64,000 nucleotides of DNA from CAWDVH01 sp963805705. GTDB lineage: Bacteria; Actinomycetota; Actinomycetes; Streptosporangiales; Streptosporangiaceae. A program made the translations under genes and the position numbers. Below, one piece after another: positions 42,841-50,725 of this stretch. The DNA lies in contig CAWDVH010000005.1 of the NCBI GenBank assembly GCA_963805705.1, positions 1-64,000 on the forward strand, in the 5' to 3' direction. The notes below the pieces were generated by a model. It was not told where the DNA came from and ran no database searches. It saw only the letters and a program-made list of their open reading frames with translations. The stretch's first letter is position 1, and every line of letters starts with the position of its first letter.

Positions 42841-42870
42841 AGGGTCCTCCTCGGCGCCGGCACGATTCGC

Positions 42871-42885
42871 TAGGCTAATAGCCTA
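42871..42885 (+). promoter_or_regulatory. TetR operator between divergent VOC and TetR genes
   Basis: TAGGCTAATAGCCTA is a perfect 7+1+7 inverted repeat ending immediately before the GTG start of the TetR gene and 31 bp from the divergent VOC start. A dimer bound here would block both genes, giving autorepression and control of the VOC pair. The TetR transcript may be leaderless. Confidence 0.6.
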
Positions 42886-43572
42886 GTGAATACGAAGGCA
42901 GGCTCAACTCCCGCGGCGCCGCAGTCCGGTCGCCGTTCGTATCGCTCGCCCCTGCGCCAGGCAAAGGCCCGCCGCACCCGGGCCCGGATCCTCGAGGCGG
43001 CAACCCAGGCGTTCCGCGCCCACGGCTATGCCGGGACGACCGTCGCCGCGGTGGCCGCCGCGGCAGAAGTGTCAGCGGCCGCGGTCGAGCTCGCCTTCCC
43101 CACCAAGCCCGACCTGCTGAAGGCTGCGATCGACATCGCCATCGCCGGTGACGACGAGCCGGTGCCCGTGCTCGAGCGCCCATGGGCGGTGTCGGCCCGG
43201 GCGGCGCCTGACGCCACGGCCTTCCTCCATGCGGTTGCCATGATCCTCGTGCCGGCCGCCGAGCGGTCGGACGCGCTGGTGCTCGCCGCCCTCGAAGGGG
43301 CTCGCAGCGATGACCGCCTGATCCCGCTCGCCGCGCAGCTGAACGCCCAGCGCGCCGTGACGGCCGGCTGGATCGTCGACGGCCTTACCGAGAAGACACC
43401 GCTGCGGGCCGGCCTCGGCCGCTCCGAGGCCGTTGACATCGTGTGGCTGCTCATGGACCCGGCCGTCTTCGACCGCCTTACCACGGCACGCAGCTGGCCG
43501 GCCGGCCGCTTCGGCCGCTTCTTCGCCGACGGACTGCTCCGGCTCCTCACGGAGCCGGTCCCAGTTACCTAG
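42886..43572 (+). CDS. TetR/AcrR-family regulator
   Basis: A 228-residue repressor. The helix-turn-helix is TRARILEAATQAFRAHGYAGTTVAAVAAAAEVSAAAVELAFPTKPDLLKAAIDIA, preceded by an Arg/Ser-rich arm of about 30 residues. The C-terminal domain (AVAMILVPAAERSDALVLAALEGARSDDRLIPLAAQLNAQRAVTAGWIVDGLTE) is an ordinary ligand-binding helical bundle. The GTG start directly follows a 15-bp inverted repeat. It diverges from two VOC genes, the likely regulated pair. Confidence 0.88.
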   Translation: MNTKAGSTPAAPQSGRRSYRSPLRQAKARRTRARILEAATQAFRAHGYAGTTVAAVAAAAEVSAAAVELAFPTKPDLLKAAIDIAIAGDDEPVPVLERPWAVSARAAPDATAFLHAVAMILVPAAERSDALVLAALEGARSDDRLIPLAAQLNAQRAVTAGWIVDGLTEKTPLRAGLGRSEAVDIVWLLMDPAVFDRLTTARSWPAGRFGRFFADGLLRLLTEPVPVT

Positions 43573-43626
43573 CACCGTGGCGGATACTCTGCACTGAGTC
43601 TTGATCGTTATTGCCGGTGCCGGGCT

Positions 43627-43869
43627 CTATGCCCGGGGCTGTGCCGTTCGGCAGGTCCGCCGCCTGGGCAGCAACGGCACGCACTGGAGGCGCCAGTGCT
43701 GCAGCTCCGCCAGTTCGGTCATGAACGCCAGGCTGTGCGATGCCCACGGCACAACCGCGCCGTCAGGCTGCCCCGCACCAGCCCCGGCGCCGAACGGCCA
43801 GCGGCAGAACCTCTCCCCGGCAGGCACCGGCAACCCGCACACACCGCACCAGCCGGACTCCGCAAACAT
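43627..43869 (-). CDS. Possible small zinc-ribbon protein
   Basis: An 80-codon frame: MFAESGWCGVCGLPVPAGERFC, then WASHSLAFMTELAELQHWRLQCVPLLPRR. A CxxC near the start followed by a third Cys, and a conserved-looking C-terminal helix, suggest a real small metal-binding protein. There is no good ribosome binding site before the ATG at 43869, and I recognise no named family. Confidence 0.4.
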   Translation of the reverse strand: MFAESGWCGVCGLPVPAGERFCRWPFGAGAGAGQPDGAVVPWASHSLAFMTELAELQHWRLQCVPLLPRRRTCRTAQPRA

Positions 43870-43998
43870 GAGGTCAAGCTAACCGGACGGTCGGACATCA
43901 CGGCAGTCGCGGATGCGTCTTCCCTTGCTTCGATGGAGTCTCAGTCTTTTGACCCGAACCGCTATGGCAAAGAGGCCTCGTCGTTCTGGGCTGCCGGG

Positions 43999-44727
43999 TT
44001 AGCTGCTGCTGCCGTGCCGCTGGCGTACCTGCCGGATCGCTTCCTGGACGCCGCCAGTCCAGGGGTCGCCATGCCCAGGAAACACGTGATCAGCGGAGAT
44101 CGCATCCAGGTGGGCCAGCGATTCGACCGCCTGGGCGGCGTCCGCGGTGAACGGCGCGACCTGAGGGCCGCGCGCCCCCGTGGTCACCGCGTAGGTGGCG
44201 AGTGCGTCGCCGACGAACAGCGCGCCGAGCGAGGCGATGTGCAGCGCGGCGCTGCCGGGGGTGTGGCCGGGCGTCAAGATGACCCGCGGGCTGCTCGGGA
44301 CGTCCAAGGTTGCCCCGTCGCCGAAGGCCGCGACCTGATGCAGCTTGGGGGTGCGCAGCCCGCCGTGCAGGGCGGTGAACCACAAGAACCCGAGCAAGGG
44401 CCCGAGCTTGACCGGGCCGAAGCCCTTCGCCGGGTTCGGCACCTCGCCGCGGGCCAAGGCGGCGTCGGCTTCGTGCACCGACACCGGGACCCCTCGTTCG
44501 CGGCGCAGCCGCTCCGCGAAGCCGATGTGGTCGGTGTGCCCGTGGGTGAGAATCAGCGCCTTGACGTCGGCGGGCGTGCGGCCCATCGCGGCCAGCTCCC
44601 GGTCAATGTCCTTGTAGAAGCCGGATACCCCGGCATCGATGATCGTCACCTCTCCGGCCTGCTCGACGAGGTATGCGTTGATCATGCTGTTGTCGCCGAT
44701 CCGGTGAATGCCCGGCGCAATCTTCAT
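43999..44727 (-). CDS. Metallo-beta-lactamase-fold hydrolase
   Basis: A 242-residue MBL protein starting MKIAPGIHRIGDNSMINAYLVEQ. It has the complete metal set: H62-G-H64-T-D66-H67, TPGHTPGS, FVGDALATY and a final FPGHGDPW. The architecture matches glyoxalase-II-like or lactonase-like hydrolases. GGAGGATC precedes the ATG at 44727, and the ATG overlaps the stop of the upstream membrane-protein gene. It forms an operon with that gene and probably with the TetR gene beyond. Confidence 0.88.
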   Translation of the reverse strand: MKIAPGIHRIGDNSMINAYLVEQAGEVTIIDAGVSGFYKDIDRELAAMGRTPADVKALILTHGHTDHIGFAERLRRERGVPVSVHEADAALARGEVPNPAKGFGPVKLGPLLGFLWFTALHGGLRTPKLHQVAAFGDGATLDVPSSPRVILTPGHTPGSAALHIASLGALFVGDALATYAVTTGARGPQVAPFTADAAQAVESLAHLDAISADHVFPGHGDPWTGGVQEAIRQVRQRHGSSS

Positions 44728-45455
44728 GATGAGATCCTCCCCGCGGCGGAGTAGTGGGCGGCCATGTCGCTGACATCTGTGGCAGAGCTGCCAGCGGGGA
44801 GGGTGGAGGCGGCGCGGGGTCGGCCGGCCGATGCCCATAGCGGGGTGGCGAGGACGATCGAGCCTGCGGCAAACAGGATGCCATGGCCGATCCGGACGGC
44901 GGCGGGGCCGAAGAACTGCGGAAGGAACAGGGCAATTCCAGTGGCGAACAGGATGCCGCTGGTGCGGGGCAGGACGCGTGACTGCCACACGGCGATCGCC
45001 GCCACGATGCCCGCGGCAGCCAGCAGCAGCAGCCCGGCGCCGAAGATCGTCATCGCGAGCGGCTGGAAGCGCACCGCGTGGACGAGACTGAGCAGGCCGG
45101 CCCTGGGCCCAGCGGGCCCGGCGATCGCGTGCAGCCCGAAGTCCTCCGCCCCGTAGTAGGGCAGCACCAGCCCGGAGCCGATCCAGGCCAGCACCGCCGC
45201 GGTCAGGGCCAGCGGCTCGGCCCTGGTGGCCGCGAGCGCCGCGCGCAGGGCCAGCAGGCCAAGCGGCATCAGGATGAACCCGAGCATCGCGAAGAAATGA
45301 GCAGTCACCCAGGCAGTGGAGCTCATCGACGCTATTGCCCCGGCGACCGTGCCTTCGTCGTGCCAGGGCCGCAGCGCTGGGTAGGCGGCGAACAGCACGC
45401 CGGCAGCCGCCAGCGCGGCGGCGCCCGCGCGGATGCGGGTTGCGGAAGTGGACAT
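44724..45455 (-). CDS. Six-helix integral membrane protein
   Basis: A 243-residue membrane protein with helices at AALAAAGVLFAAYPAL, WVTAHFFAMLGFILMPLGLLAL, LALTAAVLAWIGSGLVLPYYGAE, FQPLAMTIFGAGLLLLAAAGIVAAIAV, GILFATGIALFLPQFF and RIGHGILFAAGSIVLATPLW. I recognise no named family; the HFFAMLGFILMPLGLLALR stretch recalls DUF998-like small membrane proteins. It is transcribed with the MBL gene (4-bp overlap) and 33 bp after the TetR gene. Confidence 0.75.
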   Translation of the reverse strand: MSTSATRIRAGAAALAAAGVLFAAYPALRPWHDEGTVAGAIASMSSTAWVTAHFFAMLGFILMPLGLLALRAALAATRAEPLALTAAVLAWIGSGLVLPYYGAEDFGLHAIAGPAGPRAGLLSLVHAVRFQPLAMTIFGAGLLLLAAAGIVAAIAVWQSRVLPRTSGILFATGIALFLPQFFGPAAVRIGHGILFAAGSIVLATPLWASAGRPRAASTLPAGSSATDVSDMAAHYSAAGRISS

Positions 45456-45488
45456 GTGCGTCTCCCTGTGGTTGTGAGCTGCGGCGCC

Positions 45489-46046
45489 TCAGCGCCCGGG
45501 CAGCGATGCGAGATACATCTGGATGAGCTGTTCGTAGGTTTCGGCCGGGTCTTCGGCCAGGCCGAAGCCGCCGCTGGATTCGATCGAGGCGAAGCCGTAG
45601 ACGATCACGCGCAGGCACCGGGTGGCGTGAATCGCGGCGGCGCCCTTGAGGCCGTAGCCCCGCAGCACAGCCAGGAACACATCGATAAAGCGGGCCGCTG
45701 GCTGCGCTAGCGCCGGGAGGTGCATCGGGTCCGGTGGCACCGCCAGGTAGCGGGCGGGATGTTCCATGCCGTAGGCGCGCAGCCGTCTCATCAGCGCGGC
45801 GATCGCTGCGTCTCCGCTCAGCCCCAGCACGGCTGCGGTGGCCACCTCGGTCATCTCGGCCAGGACCCGGGCCGCCACCCGTGACCGCAGCTCGGCCAGG
45901 CTCGCCACATGCTTGTACAGCGACGGCGCGGCAACCCCGGCCCGGGCGGCGACCACCGACAGCGACAGTGCCTCAGGCCCAAGCTCATCGACAATGCCCA
46001 GGGCGACATCGACGACCCCGTCGGTGCTGAGCCCTGCCCTAGGCAC
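45489..46046 (-). CDS. TetR-family regulator with WHG-type C-terminal domain
   Basis: A 185-residue regulator. The helix-turn-helix is VVDVALGIVDELGPEALSLSVVAARAGVAAPSLYKHVASLAELRSRVAARVL. The C-terminal AYGMEHPARYLAVPPDPMH, then ATRCLRVIVYGFASIESSGGFGLAEDPAETYEQLIQMYLASL fits the WHG (TetR_C_33-like) domain. Two inverted repeats lie just upstream of its start. It heads a minus-strand operon with the membrane protein and MBL genes and probably represses the operon in response to a small ligand. Confidence 0.88.
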   Translation of the reverse strand: MPRAGLSTDGVVDVALGIVDELGPEALSLSVVAARAGVAAPSLYKHVASLAELRSRVAARVLAEMTEVATAAVLGLSGDAAIAALMRRLRAYGMEHPARYLAVPPDPMHLPALAQPAARFIDVFLAVLRGYGLKGAAAIHATRCLRVIVYGFASIESSGGFGLAEDPAETYEQLIQMYLASLPGR

Positions 46047-46063
46047 GGCCGCCAGTCCTCAAG

Positions 46064-46102
46064 TAGCTATGACCCATAGCTAAAAAGCTATGCCCATGAG
46101 CT
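46064..46102 (-). promoter_or_regulatory. Double inverted-repeat operator of the TetR-MBL operon
   Basis: TAGCTATGACCCATAGCTA (46064-46082) is a perfect 8+3+8 palindrome. A second, imperfect one, AGCTATGCCCATGAGCT (46086-46102), shares the half-site AGCTATG-nnn. They lie 18 bp upstream of the TetR start codon, where bound repressor would block transcription. Two sites one to two turns apart allow cooperative binding. Confidence 0.65.
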
Positions 46103-46314
46103 AACAGTTGTCAAACGCGAGGGCAACGCCGGCCAGATGGACGACGAGTCCGTACGGGGTACTCCCCCCGCCCAGAAACCGATCTGCGCGGTTCAGTTCG
46201 GGGCTCATGAGAGGGTGCCGTCCGGAGCTGGTGATCTGCGCGCCGGTGGCGTTGCGCGGGTGGTGCGGCCGGAGCCGCGGGTTCTTACCCACGGCTCCGG
46301 CCTGTGTGGCGGGG

Positions 46315-47544
46315 CTAGTTGGCCACGATGCCGGCGGGCGTGGCGCCGGTGGGCAGCGGGGTGGGGGAGGTGGTCAACTCGGTCAGGTTGCCGCCGTGGA
46401 CGGCGAATGTGCCGACCGCGCCGACCCTGCTCTCGTCGACATACAGGAAGCGGCCGTCGGGGCTGAGCCGGGCGTCGACCGCGCCCACGCCGCCGGTGGC
46501 GCCGACCGGGGTGCTGCCCAGCAGGGTCAGCGCGCCGCCGGGGGCGATCTGGTAGCGGGAGATCTCCCCGGATCCGGTGTTCACGGTGAACAGGAACTGG
46601 CCGTCATGGGTGATCTCCACCCAGCACGGCGCGGTCTGGTCATCAGCGAACGGGGAGCCCGCGATGGGGGTCAGCGTGCCGTTGAAGGAGTCGCTGAACG
46701 CCGAGATGGTCCCGCTGCCAGCTCCGGTGTTGTGCGCGTTGGACACGAAGAGCTGGCTGGGGTTGGTCGGCCGGAACTCGCTGCCGAACGGGCCCAGGCC
46801 CTGGGCCGGGAACGGCGAGTGGGGGGCGGCGGTCAGCCGCCCGGCGAAGCCGACGGTGAAGCTGTCGATCTGGGAGGTTCCCACCTCGGTGCCGGCCAGC
46901 TTGCTGCCGGTGCCGTTGAACAGCACGTCAGCGGGTGCGGCGTTGGCGGCCAGGGTGACGGTCGATCCGGGGATCGGATACAGCTGGCCGAAGAAACCGA
47001 GCCGGAAGCCGGTGTAGTTGCTGCCGCCGGTACCGGAGTTGGCCACATACGCCAGGTTGCCGTGGACGGCGATGCTGTCGGGCAGGAGGCCGCCGGAGGA
47101 GACGGCTCCACCGGGCACCAGGCTGAGCGAGCCGTCGCGGTGGATCCGCAGCACCGAGATCTGGTTGCTGCCGGCGTCCACGGCGAGCAGGAACCGGCCG
47201 TCCGGCGTGATCTGGATGGCGCCTTGTGAGGCCAGCCCGGTGCCGGTCCCGGCGCCGCCGGCCACGAACGGGGACCCGGGTTCGGGGGTCAGCGACCCGT
47301 CGGCGTGCCGGTCGAACGCCCCGATGGTGTTGGTGCTGGCTGTGTTGTCGTTGACATACACGTGCCCGACCACTGGTGAATGAGCGGTGGAGGCCGAGGC
47401 GGCCGCGGGCACCGCCACGGCCGCCACCGCCAGGCCCAGGACCAGCGCACCCAATCCGCTGCGTTTCAGGACATGCCTTGCTTCTGGTTGGACATCCCCG
47501 GCCCGGGCGGCTGCCCGCTCCCGCCGACGTGACACGAACTTCAT
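46315..47544 (-). CDS. Secreted beta-propeller (lactonase-like) protein
   Basis: A 409-residue protein. After a Sec or Tat-like leader (basic KFVSRRRERAAARA, then ALVLGLAVAAVAVPAAASAS at about residues 33-55) come seven propeller-type repeats of about 50 residues, such as GHVYVNDNTASTNTIGAFDRHADGSLTPEPGSPFVAGG and AIQITPDGRFLLAVDAGSNQISVLRIHRDGSLSLV. The 'dGrFLyV.d...n.is.f.i..dGsLt.v.gSPf' pattern is that of 6-phosphogluconolactonase-like propellers. An extracellular location makes a sugar-phosphate substrate unlikely. GGAGAGGA precedes the ATG at 47544. Confidence 0.85.
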   Translation of the reverse strand: MKFVSRRRERAAARAGDVQPEARHVLKRSGLGALVLGLAVAAVAVPAAASASTAHSPVVGHVYVNDNTASTNTIGAFDRHADGSLTPEPGSPFVAGGAGTGTGLASQGAIQITPDGRFLLAVDAGSNQISVLRIHRDGSLSLVPGGAVSSGGLLPDSIAVHGNLAYVANSGTGGSNYTGFRLGFFGQLYPIPGSTVTLAANAAPADVLFNGTGSKLAGTEVGTSQIDSFTVGFAGRLTAAPHSPFPAQGLGPFGSEFRPTNPSQLFVSNAHNTGAGSGTISAFSDSFNGTLTPIAGSPFADDQTAPCWVEITHDGQFLFTVNTGSGEISRYQIAPGGALTLLGSTPVGATGGVGAVDARLSPDGRFLYVDESRVGAVGTFAVHGGNLTELTTSPTPLPTGATPAGIVAN

Positions 47545-47679
47545 CTGCTGTCCTCTCCTCCGGCAGCACGGCGCCGCCGCTGTCTGCTCACCTCTTGTTG
47601 GCGTTCGGAGGCAGCCAGGTCTTACGTGGTGCAGGAGAAATAACTGGGTCAGGGGCCGCGGATGCTGAATCGTGCGAGC

Positions 47680-47755
47680 GCCCCCTGGCCGCTTCGAAGT
47701 CCTCGCGTACGGGCCGCACCCGCGCCGGCAGGCGGCGATGCCCGGGTACCGCTGC
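47680..47755 (-). pseudogene. Remnant of an anti-sigma-factor-like C-terminus
   Basis: Two frames give QRYPGIAA followed by REDFEAARG, matching TQRYPGIAAHLQACGPCGEDFEG of the zinc-finger gene at 48272. A small deletion removes the His/Cys zinc box. It is a decayed partial copy of the same kind of gene, about 0.5 kb away on the same strand. Confidence 0.45.
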
Positions 47756-47887
47756 TCCGTTGGGGCGCCCGGGGCCGGGGCCCTCGCCGACGGGGAAGAG
47801 GTAAGAAACAAGGCGGCTGGTGACACCAGTAAATGGACGCGGGCCGAACGGCCCGCGATGGCGCCTTCGCTGAAAGGACACGATCCA

Positions 47888-48184
47888 ATGACCGTGACAC
47901 TCGGGATACTCGCAATGCTCGAAGCCAAGCCCGGTAAGGGCGGCGAGCTGGAGGCATTCCTCAAAGCCGGCCGGGAACTGGCCGTCGCCGAGGAAGGCAC
48001 CGTCACCTGGTACGCGTTCAAGATCAGTGACACCAGCTACGGCATCTTCGACACCTTCGCCACCGACGACGCGCGCACCGCACATATCAACGGCCAGATA
48101 CCGGCGGCGCTGGCCACAGTGTCGGCCGATCTGCTGGCCAGCGAACCAGACATCCGGCCCGTCGATGTCGTGGCTGTCAAGTAA
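47888..48184 (+). CDS. Antibiotic biosynthesis monooxygenase (ABM)-like protein
   Basis: A 98-residue ferredoxin-like alpha/beta protein: TLGILAMLEAKPGKGGELEAFLKAGRELAVAEEGTVTWYAFKISDTSYGIFDTFATDDARTAHINGQIPAAL. The pattern 'leakpGke.elea.L......v..EpGt..w.....d...f.ifd.faded.r.aHl.g' is that of ABM-domain proteins (quinol/heme monooxygenases or stress proteins). A GAAAGGA site stands about 10 nt before the ATG. It is flanked by convergent genes and has no partner. Confidence 0.82.
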   Translation: MTVTLGILAMLEAKPGKGGELEAFLKAGRELAVAEEGTVTWYAFKISDTSYGIFDTFATDDARTAHINGQIPAALATVSADLLASEPDIRPVDVVAVK

Positions 48185-48271
48185 CGGACCGGCTGCGCGC
48201 GGGGCCTCGGCGGCCCAGCTCACACTGCTTGCAGACCTGGTCCCGCTGGCAGGAGCCGCAGGGTGTGCCGG

Positions 48272-48493
48272 TTATTGCGCTTCGTCGCGGATCGCGGCCA
48301 GCAGCCCTTCGAAGTCTTCTCCGCACGGGCCGCACGCTTGCAGGTGCGCCGCGATGCCGGGGTAGCGCTGCGTCACCGCTTCGCCTGCGGCGGCCAGCTC
48401 GGCATAAACGTGCATCATCTGCATCGCCTCCGCGCAGCCCACATCGCGCGGATCAGTCCGCAAGAACCGGTCCAGCTCCGGCCAGCCGTTCAT
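48272..48493 (-). CDS. Anti-sigma factor with zinc-finger motif
   Basis: A 73-residue protein: MNGWPELDRFLRTDPRDVGCAEAMQMMHVYAELAAAGEAVTQRYPGIAAHLQACGPCGEDFEGLLAAI. The helix with a Cys near residue 20, H-x3-C-x2-C (HLQACGPC) and D/E-rich end resemble ZAS anti-sigma domains that bind zinc and mask an ECF sigma factor. The start overlaps the sigma gene's stop (ATGA). There is no membrane helix, so it would be a soluble, possibly redox-sensing regulator. Confidence 0.75.
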   Translation of the reverse strand: MNGWPELDRFLRTDPRDVGCAEAMQMMHVYAELAAAGEAVTQRYPGIAAHLQACGPCGEDFEGLLAAIRDEAQ

Positions 48494-49185
48494 GAGCGCC
48501 TCGAAGAGTCATCGGGTAGATACCCGTTAGCAGCAAGAGCGGCCCGCAGCTTACGCCGAGCGTCGAACAACATCTTATAGATCGCGTTGCGACTGGAAGC
48601 CAGCGAAAGAACCAGGGTATCCAGCGGGACGCCATCGAGCACGATCGCGACGAACACCTCACGCTGGCGCGGCGTGAGTTCGGTGTCCACCGCCCGGCGC
48701 AGCGCGGCGACCAAGTCCCGCCACTCGGCCTCCTGCGCGGGGTCCAAGCCGAACCGGGCCGGCAACCGGTCCCAGTCTTCAGCGTCCAACCGCACAACCG
48801 GGTGACGCCAGAAGTGCCGCCCGATCTTGGCTGACACCTCGAAGATGACGAACTTGTACGCCCAAGTCGTGAACCGGCTCTCTCCCCGGAACTGGCCGAT
48901 CTTGGCGGTGATGGCCAGCAGCGCATCGGCAGCGGCCTGATGGGCCACATCATCGAGTTCCGGGCCGCTGATCGCCAATCGCGGCGCGCGGCGGGCGGCC
49001 TCCCTGCGCGCGATCTGAAGCAGCCGCTCATGCAGCCGCGCCAGCGCGGCTTCCCGCTGCGGGCCCGCACCGGCCAGCGCCTGAAGCCACTCCGCTGACT
49101 CAGCATCCAGCCGGGCAGGGCCGGCCAGCGCCTTCTGGACCGTATGATCACCCGCTCGCTGCTGCAGTGTTTCGTCCCCTCTCAT
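48490..49185 (-). CDS. ECF-type RNA polymerase sigma factor
   Basis: A 231-residue sigma factor. Region 2 is LDDVAHQAAADALLAITAKIGQFRGESRFTTWAYKFVIFEVSAKIGRHFWR and region 4 is LVAALRRAVDTELTPRQREVFVAIVLDGVPLDTLVLSLASSRNAIYKMLFDARRKLRAAL. An N-terminal extension of about 50 residues precedes region 2. The downstream zinc-finger gene overlaps by 4 bp and is the likely cognate anti-sigma. The peroxiredoxin gene is divergent 146 bp away, which hints at an oxidative-stress regulon. Confidence 0.88.
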   Translation of the reverse strand: MRGDETLQQRAGDHTVQKALAGPARLDAESAEWLQALAGAGPQREAALARLHERLLQIARREAARRAPRLAISGPELDDVAHQAAADALLAITAKIGQFRGESRFTTWAYKFVIFEVSAKIGRHFWRHPVVRLDAEDWDRLPARFGLDPAQEAEWRDLVAALRRAVDTELTPRQREVFVAIVLDGVPLDTLVLSLASSRNAIYKMLFDARRKLRAALAANGYLPDDSSRRS

Positions 49186-49330
49186 TCGTAGCTGCGGGGC
49201 GTCCGGCTTGGTCTAATGTGCCCACAGCGAAGCGAGGCCCGCGGTGAGCCCGCCCGCTCCGGCGGCCCGGGCGAGCACACAACCGCGCAGAGCAGGTAAG
49301 ACCCGCGAACCACGCAGGCGCTAACGAAAT

Positions 49331-49834
49331 ATGACAGACACCACACTCCTGCACCCCCGCGACCAGTTCCCCGCGCTCACCGTGGCCCGGCCCGGCGGCG
49401 GCACTCTTCGCCTGCCAGACGACCTGGCCGACCACTTCGGCGTAATCCTGTTCTACCGCGGGTCCTGGTGCCCGTACTGCAACGCCCAGCTCAGCGCCTT
49501 CCAGCGCTCCCTGGACTACCTCGCCGACATCGACACCCTGGTGGCCGCGCTGTCGGTGGATGACGAAGCCACCACCCAGGACCTGATCGCCAGACACGGG
49601 CTACGGTTTCCCGTCGGCCACAGCGCCGATGCCCGCGCCATCGCCGCCGCCACCGGTGCCTTCGTCAACGACGGCCCGGAGTACCTCCAGTCCACCGGCT
49701 TCGTGCTCGACCCAGGCGGCCGGGTCGTGGTCAGCGTATATTCCAGCGGCGCCATCGGGCGGCTCGTCCCCGGCGACGTCATCGGCCTGATCCGCTACCT
49801 CCGCGAACATACCGAGGCCAGCCGTCCCTCCTAG
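49331..49834 (+). CDS. AhpC/TSA-family peroxiredoxin
   Basis: A 167-residue thioredoxin-fold protein with a C47-P-Y-C50 motif in ILFYRGSWCPYCNAQLSAF, preceded by PALTVARPGGGTLRLPDDLADHFGV. Its later DDEATTQDLIARHGLRFPVGHSADARAIAAATGAFVND fits peroxiredoxin-like family members ('alkyl hydroperoxide reductase/thiol specific antioxidant'). It would reduce peroxides or disulfides in the cytoplasm. It is divergent from the ECF sigma/anti-sigma pair and may be a target of that sigma factor. Confidence 0.85.
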   Translation: MTDTTLLHPRDQFPALTVARPGGGTLRLPDDLADHFGVILFYRGSWCPYCNAQLSAFQRSLDYLADIDTLVAALSVDDEATTQDLIARHGLRFPVGHSADARAIAAATGAFVNDGPEYLQSTGFVLDPGGRVVVSVYSSGAIGRLVPGDVIGLIRYLREHTEASRPS

Positions 49835-49850
49835 ATGACCTATGCGTAGG

Positions 49851-50540
49851 TCAGTGGTGGGACTGTAAAAATACCGACTGGCCCACCAGCCAGATCCCCA
49901 CCACTTCGCCGCCTTCAGCCGCGAGTACCCGTCCGGCCTCGCCATCCTCGAGCTTGGCCATCACCTGGTCCATGGGGCATCCGGGGGCACCACTATTTGG
50001 TCGCTGAGCGGGACCATGTGATCTCGCAGCCGGCTGGTGGGCCATTGGTCGCTCGGCACCCGGCGAACCTTCCGCAGCGTCAGCAGGCCGATCGTCTGCC
50101 CCCGCTCGTCCACCGGGAACGCGCTGTGGTCGAAGCGCATGAAGTAGCGGTCCACGGCGTCCTGCAGGGCGAGGTCCGGCGGGATCCGCAACAGGGTGTC
50201 GGCCATCACGTCGTGCGCCTGGACACCTCGCAGCAGCTGCCGGATCTGGAGCTCCTGGTAGGAGACTCGGGCGGCCTGGACTAGGAACCATCCGATGAAC
50301 GCGAACCAGATGCCGCCAGCTAGATTCCCGGCCAGGAGGAAGGCCACGCCGCCCGCCACCAGCAGCCACCCCACCGCCTGGCCGCCCAGGGAGGCGATCC
50401 GGGTCGCCGGGCGAAAGCTGCCCGTGGCCCGCCACACGACCGAGCGCAGCACCCGCCCGTCGTCAAGGGGGAATCCCGGGATCAGGTTGAACCCGGCCAA
50501 CAACACATTGAGCCAGGCAAGGTAGCCGAACATCCCGATC
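49851..50540 (-). pseudogene. Site-2 (M50) protease with CBS domains, N-truncated and frameshifted
   Basis: The remaining part begins SLIGMFGYLAWLNVLLAGFNLIPGFPLDDGRVLRSVVWRATG, the third-helix NxxPxxPLD motif of M50 metalloproteases. One membrane pair follows, then a CBS-type stretch (GVQAHDVMADTLLRIPPDLALQDAVDRYFMRFDHSAFPVDERGQTIGLL). After VVPPDAP the frame shifts near 49975 and continues MDQVMAKLEDGEAGRVLAAEGGEVVGIWLV. The N-terminal HExxH zinc site is absent because the gene is cut at about 50540, where an integrase remnant begins. Confidence 0.75.
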
Positions 50541-50541
50541 A

Positions 50542-50682
50542 GCGATCTCGCTGCGCGACGTGCAGGAAGCCGCGTCCCACGCCGATCCGTGGACGACCAT
50601 GCGTTATGACCGGGCCAGGGCCTCCCTCGACCGGCACGCTACCTACATCGTGGCCGCCTACGTTGCTGGAGCAGCCCGGTAG
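50542..50682 (+). pseudogene. Tyrosine integrase C-terminal remnant
   Basis: One frame gives AISLRDVQEAASHADPWTTMRYDRARASLDRHATYIVAAYVAGAAR and a stop. This is the last part of a phage-type integrase: the H of 'a.sHAdp.TT' and the catalytic Tyr in MRYDRAR are both present. Everything upstream, including the Arg boxes, is missing. It abuts the truncated M50 gene head to head and is followed by a strong hairpin. Such integrases commonly use tRNA 3' ends, as copied in this window. Confidence 0.7.
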
Positions 50683-50697
50683 CCCTGCATAGGGCGC

Positions 50698-50725
50698 CGC
50701 CTGGCCGGCAAGGCCGAGCCAGGCG
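50698..50725 (+). terminator. Hairpin after integrase remnant
   Basis: CGCCTGGC (50698-50705) and GCCAGGCG (50718-50725) form a perfect 8-bp stem with a 12-base loop, 16 bp after the integrase stop. It has no T-run, as usual in high-GC actinobacteria. Confidence 0.5.

Noticed and set aside
46108..47229. Plus-strand 373-codon frame opposite the beta-propeller gene
   Set aside because: Gly/Val/Glu-rich antisense shadow; the minus-strand frame has signal peptide, propeller repeats and a ribosome binding site.
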